Source of the DNA: Lachnoclostridium sp. UBA739
GTDB lineage: Bacteria > Bacillota_A > Clostridia > Lachnospirales > Lachnospiraceae
NCBI GenBank assembly: GCA_002297865.1
Contig: DBKX01000167.1
Span: 8,306-27,850 of the forward strand
Length of the DNA stretch: 19,545 nucleotides
Reading direction: 5' to 3'
Shown: in pieces, positions 6,900 to 15,944 of the stretch
How the letters are laid out: each line of letters starts with the position of its first letter
How positions within the stretch are numbered: position 1 is the stretch's first letter
Made by a program: the position numbers and the translations under genes
Notes under the pieces: model-generated
Databases searched by the model: none
The model's input: the letters and a program-made list of their open reading frames with translations, nothing else
Told to the model about the DNA's origin: nothing

Positions 6900-8279
6900 G
6901 TGAATTTACCAGAGATTTATTTAGAGAGAATGAAAAAGTTATTAGGAGATGAGTTCCCGCAATATGAGGCAAGCTTTGATGAAGTGCCTTTTGCGGGACT
7001 TCGTGTGAATACTCTAAAATTACAACCAGAAGAATTTGAAAAAATGAGTCCATTTGCACTTACAAGTGTACCTTGGACAAACAATGGATTTTATTATAGT
7101 AAAGCTTCACAGGACAAGAAAGAACAGCCGGGAAAGCACCCGTATTATTTTGCAGGATTGTATTACATTCAGGAACCGAGTGCTATGACTCCGGCTGCCT
7201 TATTGCCAGTAGAACCAGGTGACTGCGTGCTGGATATGTGTGCGGCACCAGGAGGAAAGAGTACGGAACTTGCAGCAAAACTTAAGGGCAAGGGTGTATT
7301 GGTTACCAACGATATCAGCAGTTCAAGAGCCAAGGCATTACTTAAAAATATTGAGGTATTTGGAGTATCCAATGGTGCTGTTCTTAGCGAAGTGCCAGAC
7401 CGCTTAGTAGAATATTTCCCGGAGTACTTTGACAAGATTCTAATTGATGCTCCTTGTTCTGGGGAAGGGATGTTCCGTAAAGACAATGCCATTATCAAAA
7501 GCTGGGATGAGGAACGACCAGAATTTTTTCATAAGATTCAGCTGTCTATCTTAGATGCAGCAGTGAAAATGTTAAAACCAGGCGGTTACATGGTGTATTC
7601 TACTTGTACGTTTGCTCCAATTGAAAATGAAGGAAGCATTCAGTATTTATTAGATAATTATCCAGAATTTGAAGTGGTTTCCGTTGATGCTTATGAAAAG
7701 TTTGCACCAGGGCGTCCAGAATGGATTGAAAATGGTTCCGAAGAGCTAAAACACACATTCCGTTTGTGGCCGCAGAAAATAAAGGGAGAAGGGCATTACG
7801 TTGCACTTGTTCGTAAAAAAGGGGAACCAGAGCCAGGAAAAGAAGCAGGAAAGAAAAAGCTTCCAAAGTATCCAAAGGGAACGGAAGAGTTCTTTAGCCA
7901 GATGAATTTAGACTTAGAAGGAAAACATTTTGAAGAGTTTGGGGAAAAGGTTTATCTGGTGCCAGATTTGCTGCCAGACCTTAGAGGACTTCGCATCTTA
8001 AGAACGGGATTGTATCTTGGAGAAAAGAAAAAGAACCGTTTTGAGCCGAGTCAGGCATTGGCAATGGCATTAAAGGCAAGTGATTATCCTTATACACTGA
8101 ATTATCCAAGTGATTCCCTTGAACTTAAGAAATATCTAAAAGGGGAAACCATTGAGATAGAAGATGATAAGAGAAATGGATGGCAGCTTGTTTTAGTAGA
8201 TGGCTATCCACTTGGCTGGGGTAAAGCGACAAATGGAAGATTGAAAAATAAGTATCTTCCAGGCTGGAGGTTATTCTAA
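6900..8279 (+). CDS. RsmF-like 16S rRNA (cytosine-C5) methyltransferase, NOL1/NOP2/Sun family
   Basis: This 459-residue enzyme uses S-adenosylmethionine to methylate C5 of a cytosine in RNA. The AdoMet site is DMCAAPGGKST (112-122); DAPCSGEGMFRKD carries C186 and YSTCTFAPIENE carries C236, the two cysteines that release product and attack the base. The GEGMFRKD form of motif IV is typical of the RsmF/YebU branch (E. coli target C1407 of 16S rRNA). A short N-terminal ferredoxin-like part (1-85) contains RVNTLK, and the C-terminal 150 residues look like the RsmF-type RNA-binding tail, ending in GYPLGWGKATNGRLKNKYLPGWRLF. The start is GTG 6900, set by GAGAGAGG at 6883-6890. The exact target base is inferred only. 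Its stop overlaps the rsuA start by one base (TAATG), so the two are translationally coupled. Confidence 0.88.
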   Translation: MNLPEIYLERMKKLLGDEFPQYEASFDEVPFAGLRVNTLKLQPEEFEKMSPFALTSVPWTNNGFYYSKASQDKKEQPGKHPYYFAGLYYIQEPSAMTPAALLPVEPGDCVLDMCAAPGGKSTELAAKLKGKGVLVTNDISSSRAKALLKNIEVFGVSNGAVLSEVPDRLVEYFPEYFDKILIDAPCSGEGMFRKDNAIIKSWDEERPEFFHKIQLSILDAAVKMLKPGGYMVYSTCTFAPIENEGSIQYLLDNYPEFEVVSVDAYEKFAPGRPEWIENGSEELKHTFRLWPQKIKGEGHYVALVRKKGEPEPGKEAGKKKLPKYPKGTEEFFSQMNLDLEGKHFEEFGEKVYLVPDLLPDLRGLRILRTGLYLGEKKKNRFEPSQALAMALKASDYPYTLNYPSDSLELKKYLKGETIEIEDDKRNGWQLVLVDGYPLGWGKATNGRLKNKYLPGWRLF

Positions 8280-8989
8280 TGGCAACACTTCGTTTGGATA
8301 AATATTTAGCAGATATGGGGTTAGGAACCCGTACAGAAGTGAAGCAGTTTATAAAAAAAGGACAAGTCCTTGTAAATGATGAAGTCGTGAAAAAGCCAGA
8401 GACCAAAGTTTCTACTACAGACGATGACATCGTCTGCTGTGGAGAAAAAGTTGGGTATACGGAGTATGAGTACATTATGCTCAATAAGCCTCAAGGGGTT
8501 GTTTCTGCAACTGAAGACAGACATGACAAAACCGTTTTGGATTTGATAACAGATTGTGGACGAAAAGATTTATTTCCCGTTGGGAGACTGGATAAAGATA
8601 CAGAAGGACTTTTGTTATTGACCAATGATGGAAAACTGGCACATGAACTGCTTGCACCAAAGAAACATGTTCCAAAAACTTATTTTGTAATTGTAGACGG
8701 TGTGGTAACTGAGGATGATGTGGAACTATTTGCAAAGGGGTTTCGGGTGGATGCGGATTTATTGGCAAAGCCGGCAAAGCTTAAAATCGTTCGGGCAAAG
8801 GAAAAGTCAGAAGTTTATCTTACAATTACAGAAGGAAAATTTCATCAGGTAAAACGAATGTTTCAGGCAGTAGAGAAACCGGTATTGTATTTGAAACGGG
8901 TACAGATGGGCGAACTTAAATTAGACCAGAATCTGGCGTTAGGAGAATATCGTCAGTTGACAGAAGAAGAGCTTGCGTTGTTACGTTAG
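8279..8989 (+). CDS. rsuA: 16S rRNA pseudouridine synthase, RsuA family
   Basis: This 236-residue protein has an N-terminal S4 RNA-binding domain (about 1-60, RLDKYLADMGLGTRTEVKQFIKKGQVLVND) followed by a pseudouridine synthase domain. The catalytic Asp is D105 in VGRLDKDTEGLLLLTNDG, and the motif KTYFVIVDG and the FHQVKRMF segment near the C-terminus are also typical. RsuA makes pseudouridine 516 in the 16S rRNA of E. coli; the RluB/RluE/RluF relatives act on 23S, and sequence alone does not fully settle the target, although a length near 236 and the S4 domain favour RsuA. ATG 8279 shares a base with the stop of the upstream methyltransferase, and CTGGAGG (8264-8270) gives a ribosome site inside that gene. 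Pairing with an RsmF-like gene suggests joint small-subunit maturation. Confidence 0.87.
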   Translation: MATLRLDKYLADMGLGTRTEVKQFIKKGQVLVNDEVVKKPETKVSTTDDDIVCCGEKVGYTEYEYIMLNKPQGVVSATEDRHDKTVLDLITDCGRKDLFPVGRLDKDTEGLLLLTNDGKLAHELLAPKKHVPKTYFVIVDGVVTEDDVELFAKGFRVDADLLAKPAKLKIVRAKEKSEVYLTITEGKFHQVKRMFQAVEKPVLYLKRVQMGELKLDQNLALGEYRQLTEEELALLR

Positions 8990-9002
8990 GTGTGACTTTT
9001 AT

Positions 9003-9007
9003 GGAGG
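9003..9007 (+). promoter_or_regulatory. Ribosome binding site that fixes the HAD phosphatase start
   Basis: GGAGG lies 4 bases before ATG 9012. The in-frame ATG at 8973 would overlap rsuA and add 13 residues (with three Cys/Tyr-rich triplets) that are foreign to the family, so 9012 is chosen. Confidence 0.7.
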
Positions 9008-9011
9008 ATAT

Positions 9012-9665
9012 ATGTTAGAGAAGATACAGGCAGTAATTTTTGATATGGATGGGACGTTAATTGACTCTATGTGGATGTGGAAAAGCATTGATATAGAGTA
9101 TTTAGGAAGATTCCATATTCCGTTACCAGAAGGTTTGCAACGTCAAATCGAGGGAATGAGTTTTTCTGAAACAGCAGCTTATTTTAAAAAACGTTTTGAA
9201 ATACCGTTATCCATAGATGAGATTAAAAATGATTGGAATACCATGGCGTGGGATAAATACGAAAATGAAGTAACGGTGAAAGATGGAGTATTTGCATTTT
9301 TAGATTACCTAAAAGACCATGGAGTGAAGATGGGAATTGCTACAAGTAATTCTGTAGAACTTGCCAAAATGGTGTTAGATAAAAGAGGATTGACACCGTA
9401 TTTTGATGCAATCCATACTTCGTGTGAAGTAAACAGAGGAAAGCCATATCCCGATATCTATGAATTTGTGGCAGAAAAATTAGGAGTGCAGCCAGAGCAC
9501 TGTCTTGTATTTGAAGACGTAGTAAAAGGTATATTGGCAGGCAAATCGGCAAATATGAAAGTATGTGCAGTTTTTGATGAGTACTCAAAAGACCAGGACA
9601 ATGAAAAGAAACGACTAGCAGATTATTATATTAACAGTTTTGAAGATTTAAAAACTGTAATGTAG
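9012..9665 (+). CDS. HAD-superfamily hydrolase, beta-phosphoglucomutase-like
   Basis: This 217-residue cytosolic protein starts with IQAVIFDMDGTLIDS, the HAD motif I with nucleophile D11 and acid/base D13. Motif II is GIATSNS, motif III the Lys in NRGKPYPDIYEFVAEKLG, and motif IV is the acidic pair in LVFEDVVKGI. A helical cap (about 16-85) sits between motifs I and II, the C1 subclass that includes beta-phosphoglucomutase, phosphoglycolate phosphatase and many sugar or nucleotide phosphatases. The substrate cannot be told from sequence. It follows rsuA by 22 bp and precedes ygiQ by 18 bp, but no pathway link is evident. GGAGG at 9003-9007 decides the start. Confidence 0.87.
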   Translation: MLEKIQAVIFDMDGTLIDSMWMWKSIDIEYLGRFHIPLPEGLQRQIEGMSFSETAAYFKKRFEIPLSIDEIKNDWNTMAWDKYENEVTVKDGVFAFLDYLKDHGVKMGIATSNSVELAKMVLDKRGLTPYFDAIHTSCEVNRGKPYPDIYEFVAEKLGVQPEHCLVFEDVVKGILAGKSANMKVCAVFDEYSKDQDNEKKRLADYYINSFEDLKTVM

Positions 9666-9683
9666 TTAGAAATAGAGGAATTT

Positions 9684-11651
9684 ATGATACATGATTTTTT
9701 ACCAATATCCAAAGCGGATATGAAAAAACGTGGCTGGGATGAAGTGGATTTTGTATACGTAATTGGTGATGCATATGTAGACCATACATCATTTGGTCCT
9801 GCAATTATCAGCCGTGTGTTAGAGGCACATGGTTATCGTGTTGGAATCATCGCACAGCCAGACTGGAAGGATGAACAGTCCATTCAGATTTTAGGAACAC
9901 CAAGATTAGGTTTTCTTGTGTCAGGTGGAAATATGGACACAATGGTGAACCACTATACTGTATCCAAGAAGAGAAGGCATCAAGATGCGTATACACCAGG
10001 TGGTGTCATCGGGAAACGTCCAGATAGAGCGACTATTGTTTATTGTAACTTTATTCGTAAAGTATATAAAAAGACTCCGATTATTATTGGAGGAATTGAA
10101 GCGAGTCTTAGGCGTCTAGCACATTATGATTACTGGAGTGATAAAGTAAAACGTTCCATTTTATTAGATTCTGGTGCGGATTTAATTTCTTATGGAATGG
10201 GAGAACATTCCATTGTGGAAATTGCAGATGCACTGAATTCTGGAATTGATGTCAAGGACATTACTTTTATCAAAGGAACGGTATATAAAGCGAAAGATTA
10301 CGAACATGTATATAATCCAATTGTGCTTCCAAGCTTCGATGAAATCTGTAACAGCAAAGAGGTTTATGCCAAAAGCTTTTATGAGCAGTATCTGAATACC
10401 GACCCATTTACGGCAAAATGTTTAGTGGAGCCATATAAAGAAAAAGAATATGTCATTCAGAATCCGCCAGCATTGCCACTGACAGAGCAGGAAATGGATG
10501 ATGTGTATGCACTGCCTTATATGAGAGCATACCATCCAATCTATGAGAAGGATGGCGGCATTCCTGCCATTAATGAACTGAAATTCAGTATTACGTCCAA
10601 TCGTGGATGTTTTGGCGGTTGTAATTTCTGTGCGTTAACGTTCCATCAAGGCCGTATGATTCAGGTTAGAAGTCATGAGTCTATCATAGATGAAGCTAAG
10701 GTTATGACAGAGGATAAGGACTTTAAAGGCTATATCAATGATGTAGGTGGTCCAACGGCAAATTTTAGACATACTTCCTGTATGAAACAGCAGACAAAAG
10801 GTGTATGTGCTAAGAAACAATGTTTAGTGCCAGCTCCTTGTAAGAATCTGATAGTGGATCATAAGGATTATGTGAATTTATTAAGAAAATTACGTAAAAT
10901 TCCAAAGGTGAAAAAAGTGTTTATCCGTTCTGGTATTCGTTTTGATTATCTGATGGAAGATAAGGACAATACCTTTATCAAGGAACTGTGTGAAAATCAT
11001 ATTAGTGGGCAGTTAAGGGTTGCACCAGAGCACATCAGCGATTCTGTTTTAGACTTAATGGGAAAACCAGAAAATAGTGTTTACGAAGCCTTTCGTAAGC
11101 GTTATAAAAAGGTAAATGATACAACCGATAAGAAACAGTTTATCGTGCCTTATTTAATGTCTTCTCATCCTGGCTCGACTATGAAAGAGGCCGTAGAGTT
11201 AGCAGAATATATTCGTGACTTAGGTTACATGCCAGAGCAGGTGCAGGATTTCTATCCGACCCCATCCACTCTTTCCACTTGCATGTATTACACAGGGTAT
11301 GACCCGAGAACGATGAAAAAGGTGTATGTTCCAAAGAAACAGCATGAGAAGAAAATGCAAAGAGCTTTGATTCAGTATCGTGATCCTGAAAATTACGATT
11401 TAGTTGTGGAAGCATTACGTGTGGCTCATAGAACCGATTTAATTGGTTTTGATGATAAATGCCTTGTAAGACCAAGAAAATTGAAAGCAGAAAAGGCGAA
11501 TAGCGGCAAGAATACAGCAGGAAAAGGGAAAGCAGGCAAGTCAGCCAATAAATCTTTAAACAAGTCAGTTAGCAGAAATGCTAACCAAAAACAAAGCACA
11601 GGAAAGAAGAAAACACTTCGCAATGTGCATAAGGGAAAAAACAAACGGTAG
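9684..11651 (+). CDS. ygiQ: YgiQ family radical SAM protein (UPF0313)
   Basis: This 655-residue protein has the YgiQ N-terminal domain (about 1-290), a radical SAM core with the CX3CX2C cluster motif (C309, C313, C316 in [12 protein letters not shown]), and a further Cys-rich region ([22 protein letters not shown], shown here in pieces: C-x9-C-x4-C-x5-C) that might hold another cluster. The motif [23 protein letters not shown] is diagnostic of the family. The last 50 residues are very basic and low in complexity (Lys, Gly, Asn, Ser), which suggests nucleic acid or ribosome contact. The family is widespread with no established reaction that I know of. ATG 9684 follows AGAGGA at 9674-9679. It sits among rRNA-modification genes, so an RNA modification role is an inference from context only. 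Confidence 0.9.
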   Translation: MIHDFLPISKADMKKRGWDEVDFVYVIGDAYVDHTSFGPAIISRVLEAHGYRVGIIAQPDWKDEQSIQILGTPRLGFLVSGGNMDTMVNHYTVSKKRRHQDAYTPGGVIGKRPDRATIVYCNFIRKVYKKTPIIIGGIEASLRRLAHYDYWSDKVKRSILLDSGADLISYGMGEHSIVEIADALNSGIDVKDITFIKGTVYKAKDYEHVYNPIVLPSFDEICNSKEVYAKSFYEQYLNTDPFTAKCLVEPYKEKEYVIQNPPALPLTEQEMDDVYALPYMRAYHPIYEKDGGIPAINELKFSITSNRGCFGGCNFCALTFHQGRMIQVRSHESIIDEAKVMTEDKDFKGYINDVGGPTANFRHTSCMKQQTKGVCAKKQCLVPAPCKNLIVDHKDYVNLLRKLRKIPKVKKVFIRSGIRFDYLMEDKDNTFIKELCENHISGQLRVAPEHISDSVLDLMGKPENSVYEAFRKRYKKVNDTTDKKQFIVPYLMSSHPGSTMKEAVELAEYIRDLGYMPEQVQDFYPTPSTLSTCMYYTGYDPRTMKKVYVPKKQHEKKMQRALIQYRDPENYDLVVEALRVAHRTDLIGFDDKCLVRPRKLKAEKANSGKNTAGKGKAGKSANKSLNKSVSRNANQKQSTGKKKTLRNVHKGKNKR

Positions 11652-11685
11652 ATAAATTGGAGGAAAAACTACAGGAGGATACGGT

Positions 11686-12252
11686 ATGAAAGCAAAAGTG
11701 GGGCAGTATGGTTTCTTAAAGAAACAGAAGATTAACTATATTGTTAAAATGGCAATATTTATTGCAGCAGGACTTATTATGTATGGAGTAGGACTTCTTG
11801 TGAATAAAGGGAATTCTAAAAACATTTGTACAGTGTTGGCAATCCTAATGGCTTTGCCTTTGGCAAAGGCATTCACTGAACTAGTTGTAATCTTTCCATT
11901 TCATGATGTGGAACTGGAAAGATATGAAAAAGTATGTTCCAAGTGCAAAGAACAGGCAAAACTAATGACTGGTTTGGTTATCACCTCCGAAAAGAAGATT
12001 ATGAATCTGGATTTTCTTGTAGAGTGTGAGGGAAATGTTATCGCACTTGCAGGAAAAAAGGAGCAGGACATTGCATACATTAGTGATTATTTAACCAAAG
12101 GGGTGCGTAACTGGGGCTTTGATTATCATGTAAAAGTGATAAAAGAAGAAAAAGCTTTTCTACATGCAATTGAAACTATGAAACCTGTTCAGGTTTCTGA
12201 AATAGAGAGAGAGCATGTCATAGGCTACCTAGAATCATTAGTCGTCAAATAG
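11686..12252 (+). CDS. Unknown membrane protein with two helices and a cytosolic tail
   Basis: I do not recognise this 188-residue protein by name. The first 18 residues are basic. Two hydrophobic segments follow: about 20-40 (IVKMAIFIAAGLIMYGVGLLV) and about 47-71 (ICTVLAILMALPLAKAFTELV). A cytosolic domain of about 115 residues then includes CSKC (two Cys, CxxC), a stretch DFLVECEGNVIALAGKKEQDIAYISDYL, and a charged C-terminus. No catalytic motif is evident. It has a good AGGAGG site (11673-11678), normal codon use, and sits 34 bp after ygiQ and 25 bp before the RluA gene, so it is very probably expressed. The tail, with GNVIALAGKKE and TKGVRNWGF, looks like a real fold. Function unknown. 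Confidence 0.75.
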   Translation: MKAKVGQYGFLKKQKINYIVKMAIFIAAGLIMYGVGLLVNKGNSKNICTVLAILMALPLAKAFTELVVIFPFHDVELERYEKVCSKCKEQAKLMTGLVITSEKKIMNLDFLVECEGNVIALAGKKEQDIAYISDYLTKGVRNWGFDYHVKVIKEEKAFLHAIETMKPVQVSEIEREHVIGYLESLVVK

Positions 12253-12277
12253 GGAAAATAGACAGGATGGTGAATCC

Positions 12278-13240
12278 ATGAGAGAAATAGAAATAAATAA
12301 GAATGAGGCAGGCCAGCGTCTCGACAAGCTGCTTGCAAAATACATGAATAAAGCACCCAAAAGTTTTATCTATAAGATGCTTAGGAAGAAAAATATTACG
12401 TTAAATAAAAAGAAAGCAGATGGTTCTGAAAAGTTAGAAGTCAACGATCGTGTTCAGCTCTTTTTATCAGACGAAACAATTGAGAAGTTTACCGAACTTG
12501 ACGTTGTGTCAAATGAAGTTGACTTAAATGTTATTTACGAAGATGATAACATTCTTGTTATTAATAAACCAGCAGGAATGCTATCACAGAAAGCAAAACC
12601 AGAGGATGAGTCCTTAACAGAGTATGTGATTGCATATTTATTAAAGACAAAACAGCTTACGAAAGAAGACTTAATGAGCTTTCATCCAGGACTGTGCAAT
12701 CGTCTTGATCGTAATACAAGTGGTATTATCATTGCAGGAAAGTCTTTGGCAGGTCTTCAGCAGATGGGATTACTTTTAAAAGAACGAAATATAGACAAGT
12801 ACTATCAGACTATCGTAAAAGGTGTTATCAAAGAATCAACTTGTATCGAAGGTTACTTGACAAAAGACAAGAGTCACAATAAGGTGACAATATCCAAGGA
12901 GCCAGTGGAAGGTGCTGACTATATTAAAACACAGTATGAGCCACTGAAAACCAATGGGGAATACACTTTGTTACGTGTAAAACTGTTAACGGGCAGAAGT
13001 CATCAGATTCGCGCTCATTTAAACAGTATAGGGCATCCAGTTATTGGCGATGGAAAATATGGAGATGTACAGGTAAATAAGTACTTCAAAAGAAACTTTA
13101 ATTTAAGATTCCACTTACTGCATTCTTATGAGTTGAATTTCCCAAAAATAGAAGGTGAACTTGGCAATTTATCTGGAAAGCAGTTTAAAGCGCCGCTGCC
13201 AAGTTATTTTGAAGCCATTGTGTCACGTATTTTTAAGTAA
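12278..13240 (+). CDS. RluA/RluC/RluD-family rRNA pseudouridine synthase
   Basis: This 320-residue enzyme has an N-terminal S4 domain (about 1-75, GQRLDKLLAKYMNKAPKSFIYKMLRKKNITLNKK) and a pseudouridine synthase domain from about 85. The catalytic Asp is D144 in HPGLCNRLDRNTSGIIIAGKS; GRSHQIRAHLNSIGHPVIGDGKYGD is the second diagnostic block. RluC/RluD-type enzymes isomerise uridines of 23S rRNA; which site is hit cannot be told. The start ATG 12278 has only a weak ribosome site (AGGAT near 12264 and GGTGA at 12269-12273). It is 25 bp after the membrane gene and 14 bp before recU. It is distinct from the RsuA-type gene at 8279, so the window holds two pseudouridine synthases. Confidence 0.9.
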   Translation: MREIEINKNEAGQRLDKLLAKYMNKAPKSFIYKMLRKKNITLNKKKADGSEKLEVNDRVQLFLSDETIEKFTELDVVSNEVDLNVIYEDDNILVINKPAGMLSQKAKPEDESLTEYVIAYLLKTKQLTKEDLMSFHPGLCNRLDRNTSGIIIAGKSLAGLQQMGLLLKERNIDKYYQTIVKGVIKESTCIEGYLTKDKSHNKVTISKEPVEGADYIKTQYEPLKTNGEYTLLRVKLLTGRSHQIRAHLNSIGHPVIGDGKYGDVQVNKYFKRNFNLRFHLLHSYELNFPKIEGELGNLSGKQFKAPLPSYFEAIVSRIFK

Positions 13241-13254
13241 TTGGAGGGATACGT

Positions 13255-13791
13255 ATGCCATCATGGAATTCTAGAGGACTCAGGGGACAGACCTTTGAGG
13301 AACTGATTAACTTAACCAATCAAAAATATATAGATAATAAACTGGCATTGATTCAAAAGATACCGACTCCAATCAAACCAATGCGAATTGATCCACAGAC
13401 AAGACAGATCACATTGGCATTCTTTGAACAAAGAAGTACCGTTGACTACATCGGAGCTGTTCAAGGCATTCCTGTATGCTTTGATGCGAAAGAATGTACG
13501 CAGGATACGTTTCCCTTGCAAAACATTCATGAACACCAGGTGGAGTTTATGAGACAGTTTGAAGAACAGGGTGGCGTGTCATTTGTCTTGATTTATTATT
13601 CTCATAAGGATATCTTTTATTATTTGAAATTCTCACGTTTGATGGAATTTTGGAACCGTGCGAAAGACGGCGGGAGAAAGAGTTTCAGGTATGAAGAATT
13701 GGATGAAAAATATCAGTTATCAACTTATAACGGCGTGTGTGTACACTATTTAGAAGGAATCCAGCAGGATCTCGAGGAACGAGAATCCTAG
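13255..13791 (+). CDS. recU: Holliday junction resolvase RecU
   Basis: This 178-residue nuclease cuts four-way DNA junctions in recombination and chromosome separation, working with RuvAB in Firmicutes. It starts with MPSWNSRGLRGQTFEELINLTNQKY, has the motif QRSTVDYIG with D64, then FDAKEC with D77 and K79, and NIHEHQVEFM. These match the Asp, Glu/Asp, Lys and Gln motifs of the RecU (PD-(D/E)XK) family. In most members I recall the second acid is Glu (FEAKET); here it is Asp (D77), a conservative change. At 178 residues it is a little shorter than Bacillus RecU (206), mainly because it lacks an N-terminal tail. In Bacillus it pairs with ponA (PBP1); here it closes an RNA-modification run, and the stop lies inside a terminator hairpin. 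Confidence 0.9.
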   Translation: MPSWNSRGLRGQTFEELINLTNQKYIDNKLALIQKIPTPIKPMRIDPQTRQITLAFFEQRSTVDYIGAVQGIPVCFDAKECTQDTFPLQNIHEHQVEFMRQFEEQGGVSFVLIYYSHKDIFYYLKFSRLMEFWNRAKDGGRKSFRYEELDEKYQLSTYNGVCVHYLEGIQQDLEERES

Positions 13792-13800
13792 CTGGATTTT
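13758..13800 (+). terminator. Intrinsic terminator overlapping the recU 3' end
   Basis: AATCCAGC-AGGAT-CTCG (13758-13774) pairs with CGAG-A-ATCCT-A-GCTGGATT (13780-13798), a 17-pair stem with two one-base bulges and a 5-base loop. A short T-run follows on the plus strand. It ends the relQ-to-recU run. On the minus strand the sequence after the stem is not T-rich, so I do not claim it ends the receptor gene. Confidence 0.7.
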
Positions 13801-13820
13801 CTGATGCTTAGAGGAAAATG

Positions 13821-15872
13821 TTATTCTGTAAACTGGTCAATGATTTTGCGAAGTGATGTGGCATTTCTCTGGTTTGTATTGACAATTTGATTCAAAGTTT
13901 CAGCGGTGAGATTGGTCTTTTCAATTTTTTCTACAATATCATCCACACCGTGTTCGTTTTCACAGGATGCCTGATGTACCGTATCAATTTGTGTTCTGAT
14001 TTCTGTTAACGATAGTCCAAATGCTTTAGATAGTTCATTAATTTCATAGATTAAACTATGAATCAGCTCAACAGCAGAATTGGATTCGACTGCAATCGAA
14101 GCAAAATCATTAAACTTTGATGAAACGTCCTGTTCCATAAAGGAAAGAATATCGTTGAAACAGTTTTCAATATTTTCAATGTTAGCGTTTGTTTCATTAC
14201 AGATTTCCTGAATCTGGGAAGCAGTTTTGGAAGAGATCTGTGCTAAGTTTCCAATCTCATTTGCAACAACTGCAAATCCTCGTCCAGCTTCGCCAGCCCT
14301 TGCAGCTTCAATTGATGCATTTAAGGAAAGAAGGTTAGTTTGTTCTGTGATATCAAGAATCTGAGTTACCATATCATTAATATGCGTTAAAGCTTGCAAA
14401 TTAATAATAGATGCTTCAATGTTTTTTCTATTCTCTGCAACTTTCAAATTAGATGACTTTAGAGAGTTGGCTGCCATAGTCTTCATCTGTTCCGATGTTT
14501 TAATTAATTCCTGGCTTTGCTCGTTGCTTATTTGTACTTTTGATTCGACTGAGGCTACAATATCACGGAGCTTTCTAATTTCATTACATACAGTGTCAAT
14601 GGTACTATTGGTTACATTAATACTTGCTGCAAGTTCTTCCGTTGTTGCAGAATTGTCATTCACACAATCAATTAGAGCAGACGATGCACCTGACATTGTG
14701 TCAGAGGATTCATTTAATGAAGTGGAACATTGATTCAGTGTTGATACAATTTGCCGGAATGTTGCTGAAAGAGAGTCCATTGCTACGTAAATATTGCTTA
14801 CTTCGCGATTCGGATGTTTGTGTTTTTCTTTCGTAGGGGAAGGACTTAAATCCAGATTCTTTAACCGAATAATATCCTGTTCAATGGTTTTTAAAGGTTT
14901 TGTGCTATAACGGACAATGCACCAAGTTAAACATACAATAAGAATGTAACTAATGATGCAGACGATTCCAAGTCGCCTCATGCTTGTATAAGCATTTGCG
15001 TAGATTTCCTTTTCACTATCGCTTAAAATGACGGCCCAATTACGTTCAGGCAAGTATTTGTATAACGCAAGGTATTTTCCTTTGCCGCTTTTTGTGTATT
15101 CTAAACTGTCTTCGTTTTTTGTACTATTGCTATGTATTTTTTTTATGATTGCAAATGTAGCATCATCTTTGATTTGGGTAGCAATTAAATTCGTGTCATC
15201 ATTAAGAATATACATATCATTTTTGAGATTTATCATAGTACAGGATGCATGTTTTAGTCCTTGTACTTGCAGTGACGCTAATTCTTTTTGTAAACCTTCT
15301 ATAAATGGACTTCCTCCCACATACCCTAATAAAGTTTTTCCATCTGTATCAAAAACGGGGCAATACAGGGATAAAACGAGCTTTTGGGATATGGAAGATT
15401 TCATAACACCTGCATTATACAAACCGTTAGTTTTGAAGATAGCTCTTTGAAGGTCATTTAAAGATTCACCTTGTATACTGGTAATGCCTACAGTGTCTAT
15501 GTTAGAGTGAGCAAGAACAAGACTATTCCAATTGGCTGTATAGATATCTTCCCATGCAGTGAGTTGCTTAAAGAAACTTTCCGTATATTGCTGTGCTATT
15601 TTCTGGAGTCTGGAATTGTCAGGGGCTTTTAGCAGTGAGATAATACAAGGGGCTTTGCTATATGTATTAAGGAGTGTTTCTTGGCTGCTAATATAATCAG
15701 AGATTATTTGTTTTTGTGCATTAAGAGATGTTTGCATGTTGTTGATTGCAGAGGTTTTCATTTGCAGAGTCATGTTGTGATTGGCATTAAGAAATAATTG
15801 TAGCATGCCAAGGGAAACAGCTAGCGAAATAAACGTTGTAATAATGGTACCTAATCTTAGTTTTTTAAACAT
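13821..15872 (-). CDS. Methyl-accepting chemotaxis protein (transmembrane receptor)
   Basis: This 683-residue receptor senses an external signal and controls the CheA kinase. A first membrane helix (about 8-28) is followed by an extracellular ligand domain (about 29-297), probably of the double-Cache type: [14 protein letters not shown] and [17 protein letters not shown] look Cache-like. TM2 is about 301-323 and a HAMP region follows (about 324-375). The rest is the coiled-coil signalling domain with the highly conserved tip at about residues 505-545 ([32 protein letters not shown], given in two parts: [18 protein letters not shown] and [12 protein letters not shown]). No CheR-binding pentapeptide is seen at the C-terminus, and no che or flagellar gene is near, so it is an orphan receptor. 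GGAGG (the CCTCC at 15881-15885) is 8 bases upstream of its ATG. It is convergent with recU and divergent from hisZ. The ligand is unknown. Confidence 0.93.
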   Translation of the reverse strand: MFKKLRLGTIITTFISLAVSLGMLQLFLNANHNMTLQMKTSAINNMQTSLNAQKQIISDYISSQETLLNTYSKAPCIISLLKAPDNSRLQKIAQQYTESFFKQLTAWEDIYTANWNSLVLAHSNIDTVGITSIQGESLNDLQRAIFKTNGLYNAGVMKSSISQKLVLSLYCPVFDTDGKTLLGYVGGSPFIEGLQKELASLQVQGLKHASCTMINLKNDMYILNDDTNLIATQIKDDATFAIIKKIHSNSTKNEDSLEYTKSGKGKYLALYKYLPERNWAVILSDSEKEIYANAYTSMRRLGIVCIISYILIVCLTWCIVRYSTKPLKTIEQDIIRLKNLDLSPSPTKEKHKHPNREVSNIYVAMDSLSATFRQIVSTLNQCSTSLNESSDTMSGASSALIDCVNDNSATTEELAASINVTNSTIDTVCNEIRKLRDIVASVESKVQISNEQSQELIKTSEQMKTMAANSLKSSNLKVAENRKNIEASIINLQALTHINDMVTQILDITEQTNLLSLNASIEAARAGEAGRGFAVVANEIGNLAQISSKTASQIQEICNETNANIENIENCFNDILSFMEQDVSSKFNDFASIAVESNSAVELIHSLIYEINELSKAFGLSLTEIRTQIDTVHQASCENEHGVDDIVEKIEKTNLTAETLNQIVNTNQRNATSLRKIIDQFTE

Positions 15873-15890
15873 AAGCAGTTCCTCCGTTTC

Positions 15891-15921
15891 GTAATATTAC
15901 ATTTCAAGAGTTAATATTACA
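15891..15921. repeat. Two TAATATTACA palindromic repeats, 20 bp apart
   Basis: TAATATTACA occurs at 15892-15901 and again at 15912-15921; the first copy is part of the perfect palindrome GTAATATTAC (15891-15900), the second contains the 8-bp palindrome TAATATTA (15912-15919). Centre spacing is 20 bp, about two helical turns. The second copy covers the proposed -10 box of the receptor promoter, an operator-like arrangement. Confidence 0.5.
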
Positions 15922-15942
15922 ATGAATTATGACAAAAGTAAA
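15914..15942 (-). promoter_or_regulatory. Possible sigma-A promoter for the chemotaxis receptor
   Basis: On the minus strand TTTACT (complement of 15937-15942) and TAATAT (complement of 15914-15919) are 17 bp apart, each matching four of six consensus bases. The start would be near 15907, giving a leader of about 34 bases. It is weak; no motility-sigma (TAAA-N15-GCCGATAA) signature was seen. Confidence 0.35.
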
Positions 15943-15944
15943 GC

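Noticed and set aside
8973..9011. Upstream in-frame ATG for the HAD phosphatase
   Set aside because: It overlaps rsuA, lacks a ribosome site and adds residues before the family's usual start; ATG 9012 follows GGAGG.
15028..15450. 140-codon plus-strand ORF inside the chemotaxis receptor gene
   Set aside because: It lies fully antisense to a well-supported receptor domain and has no family resemblance; it is a shadow frame.
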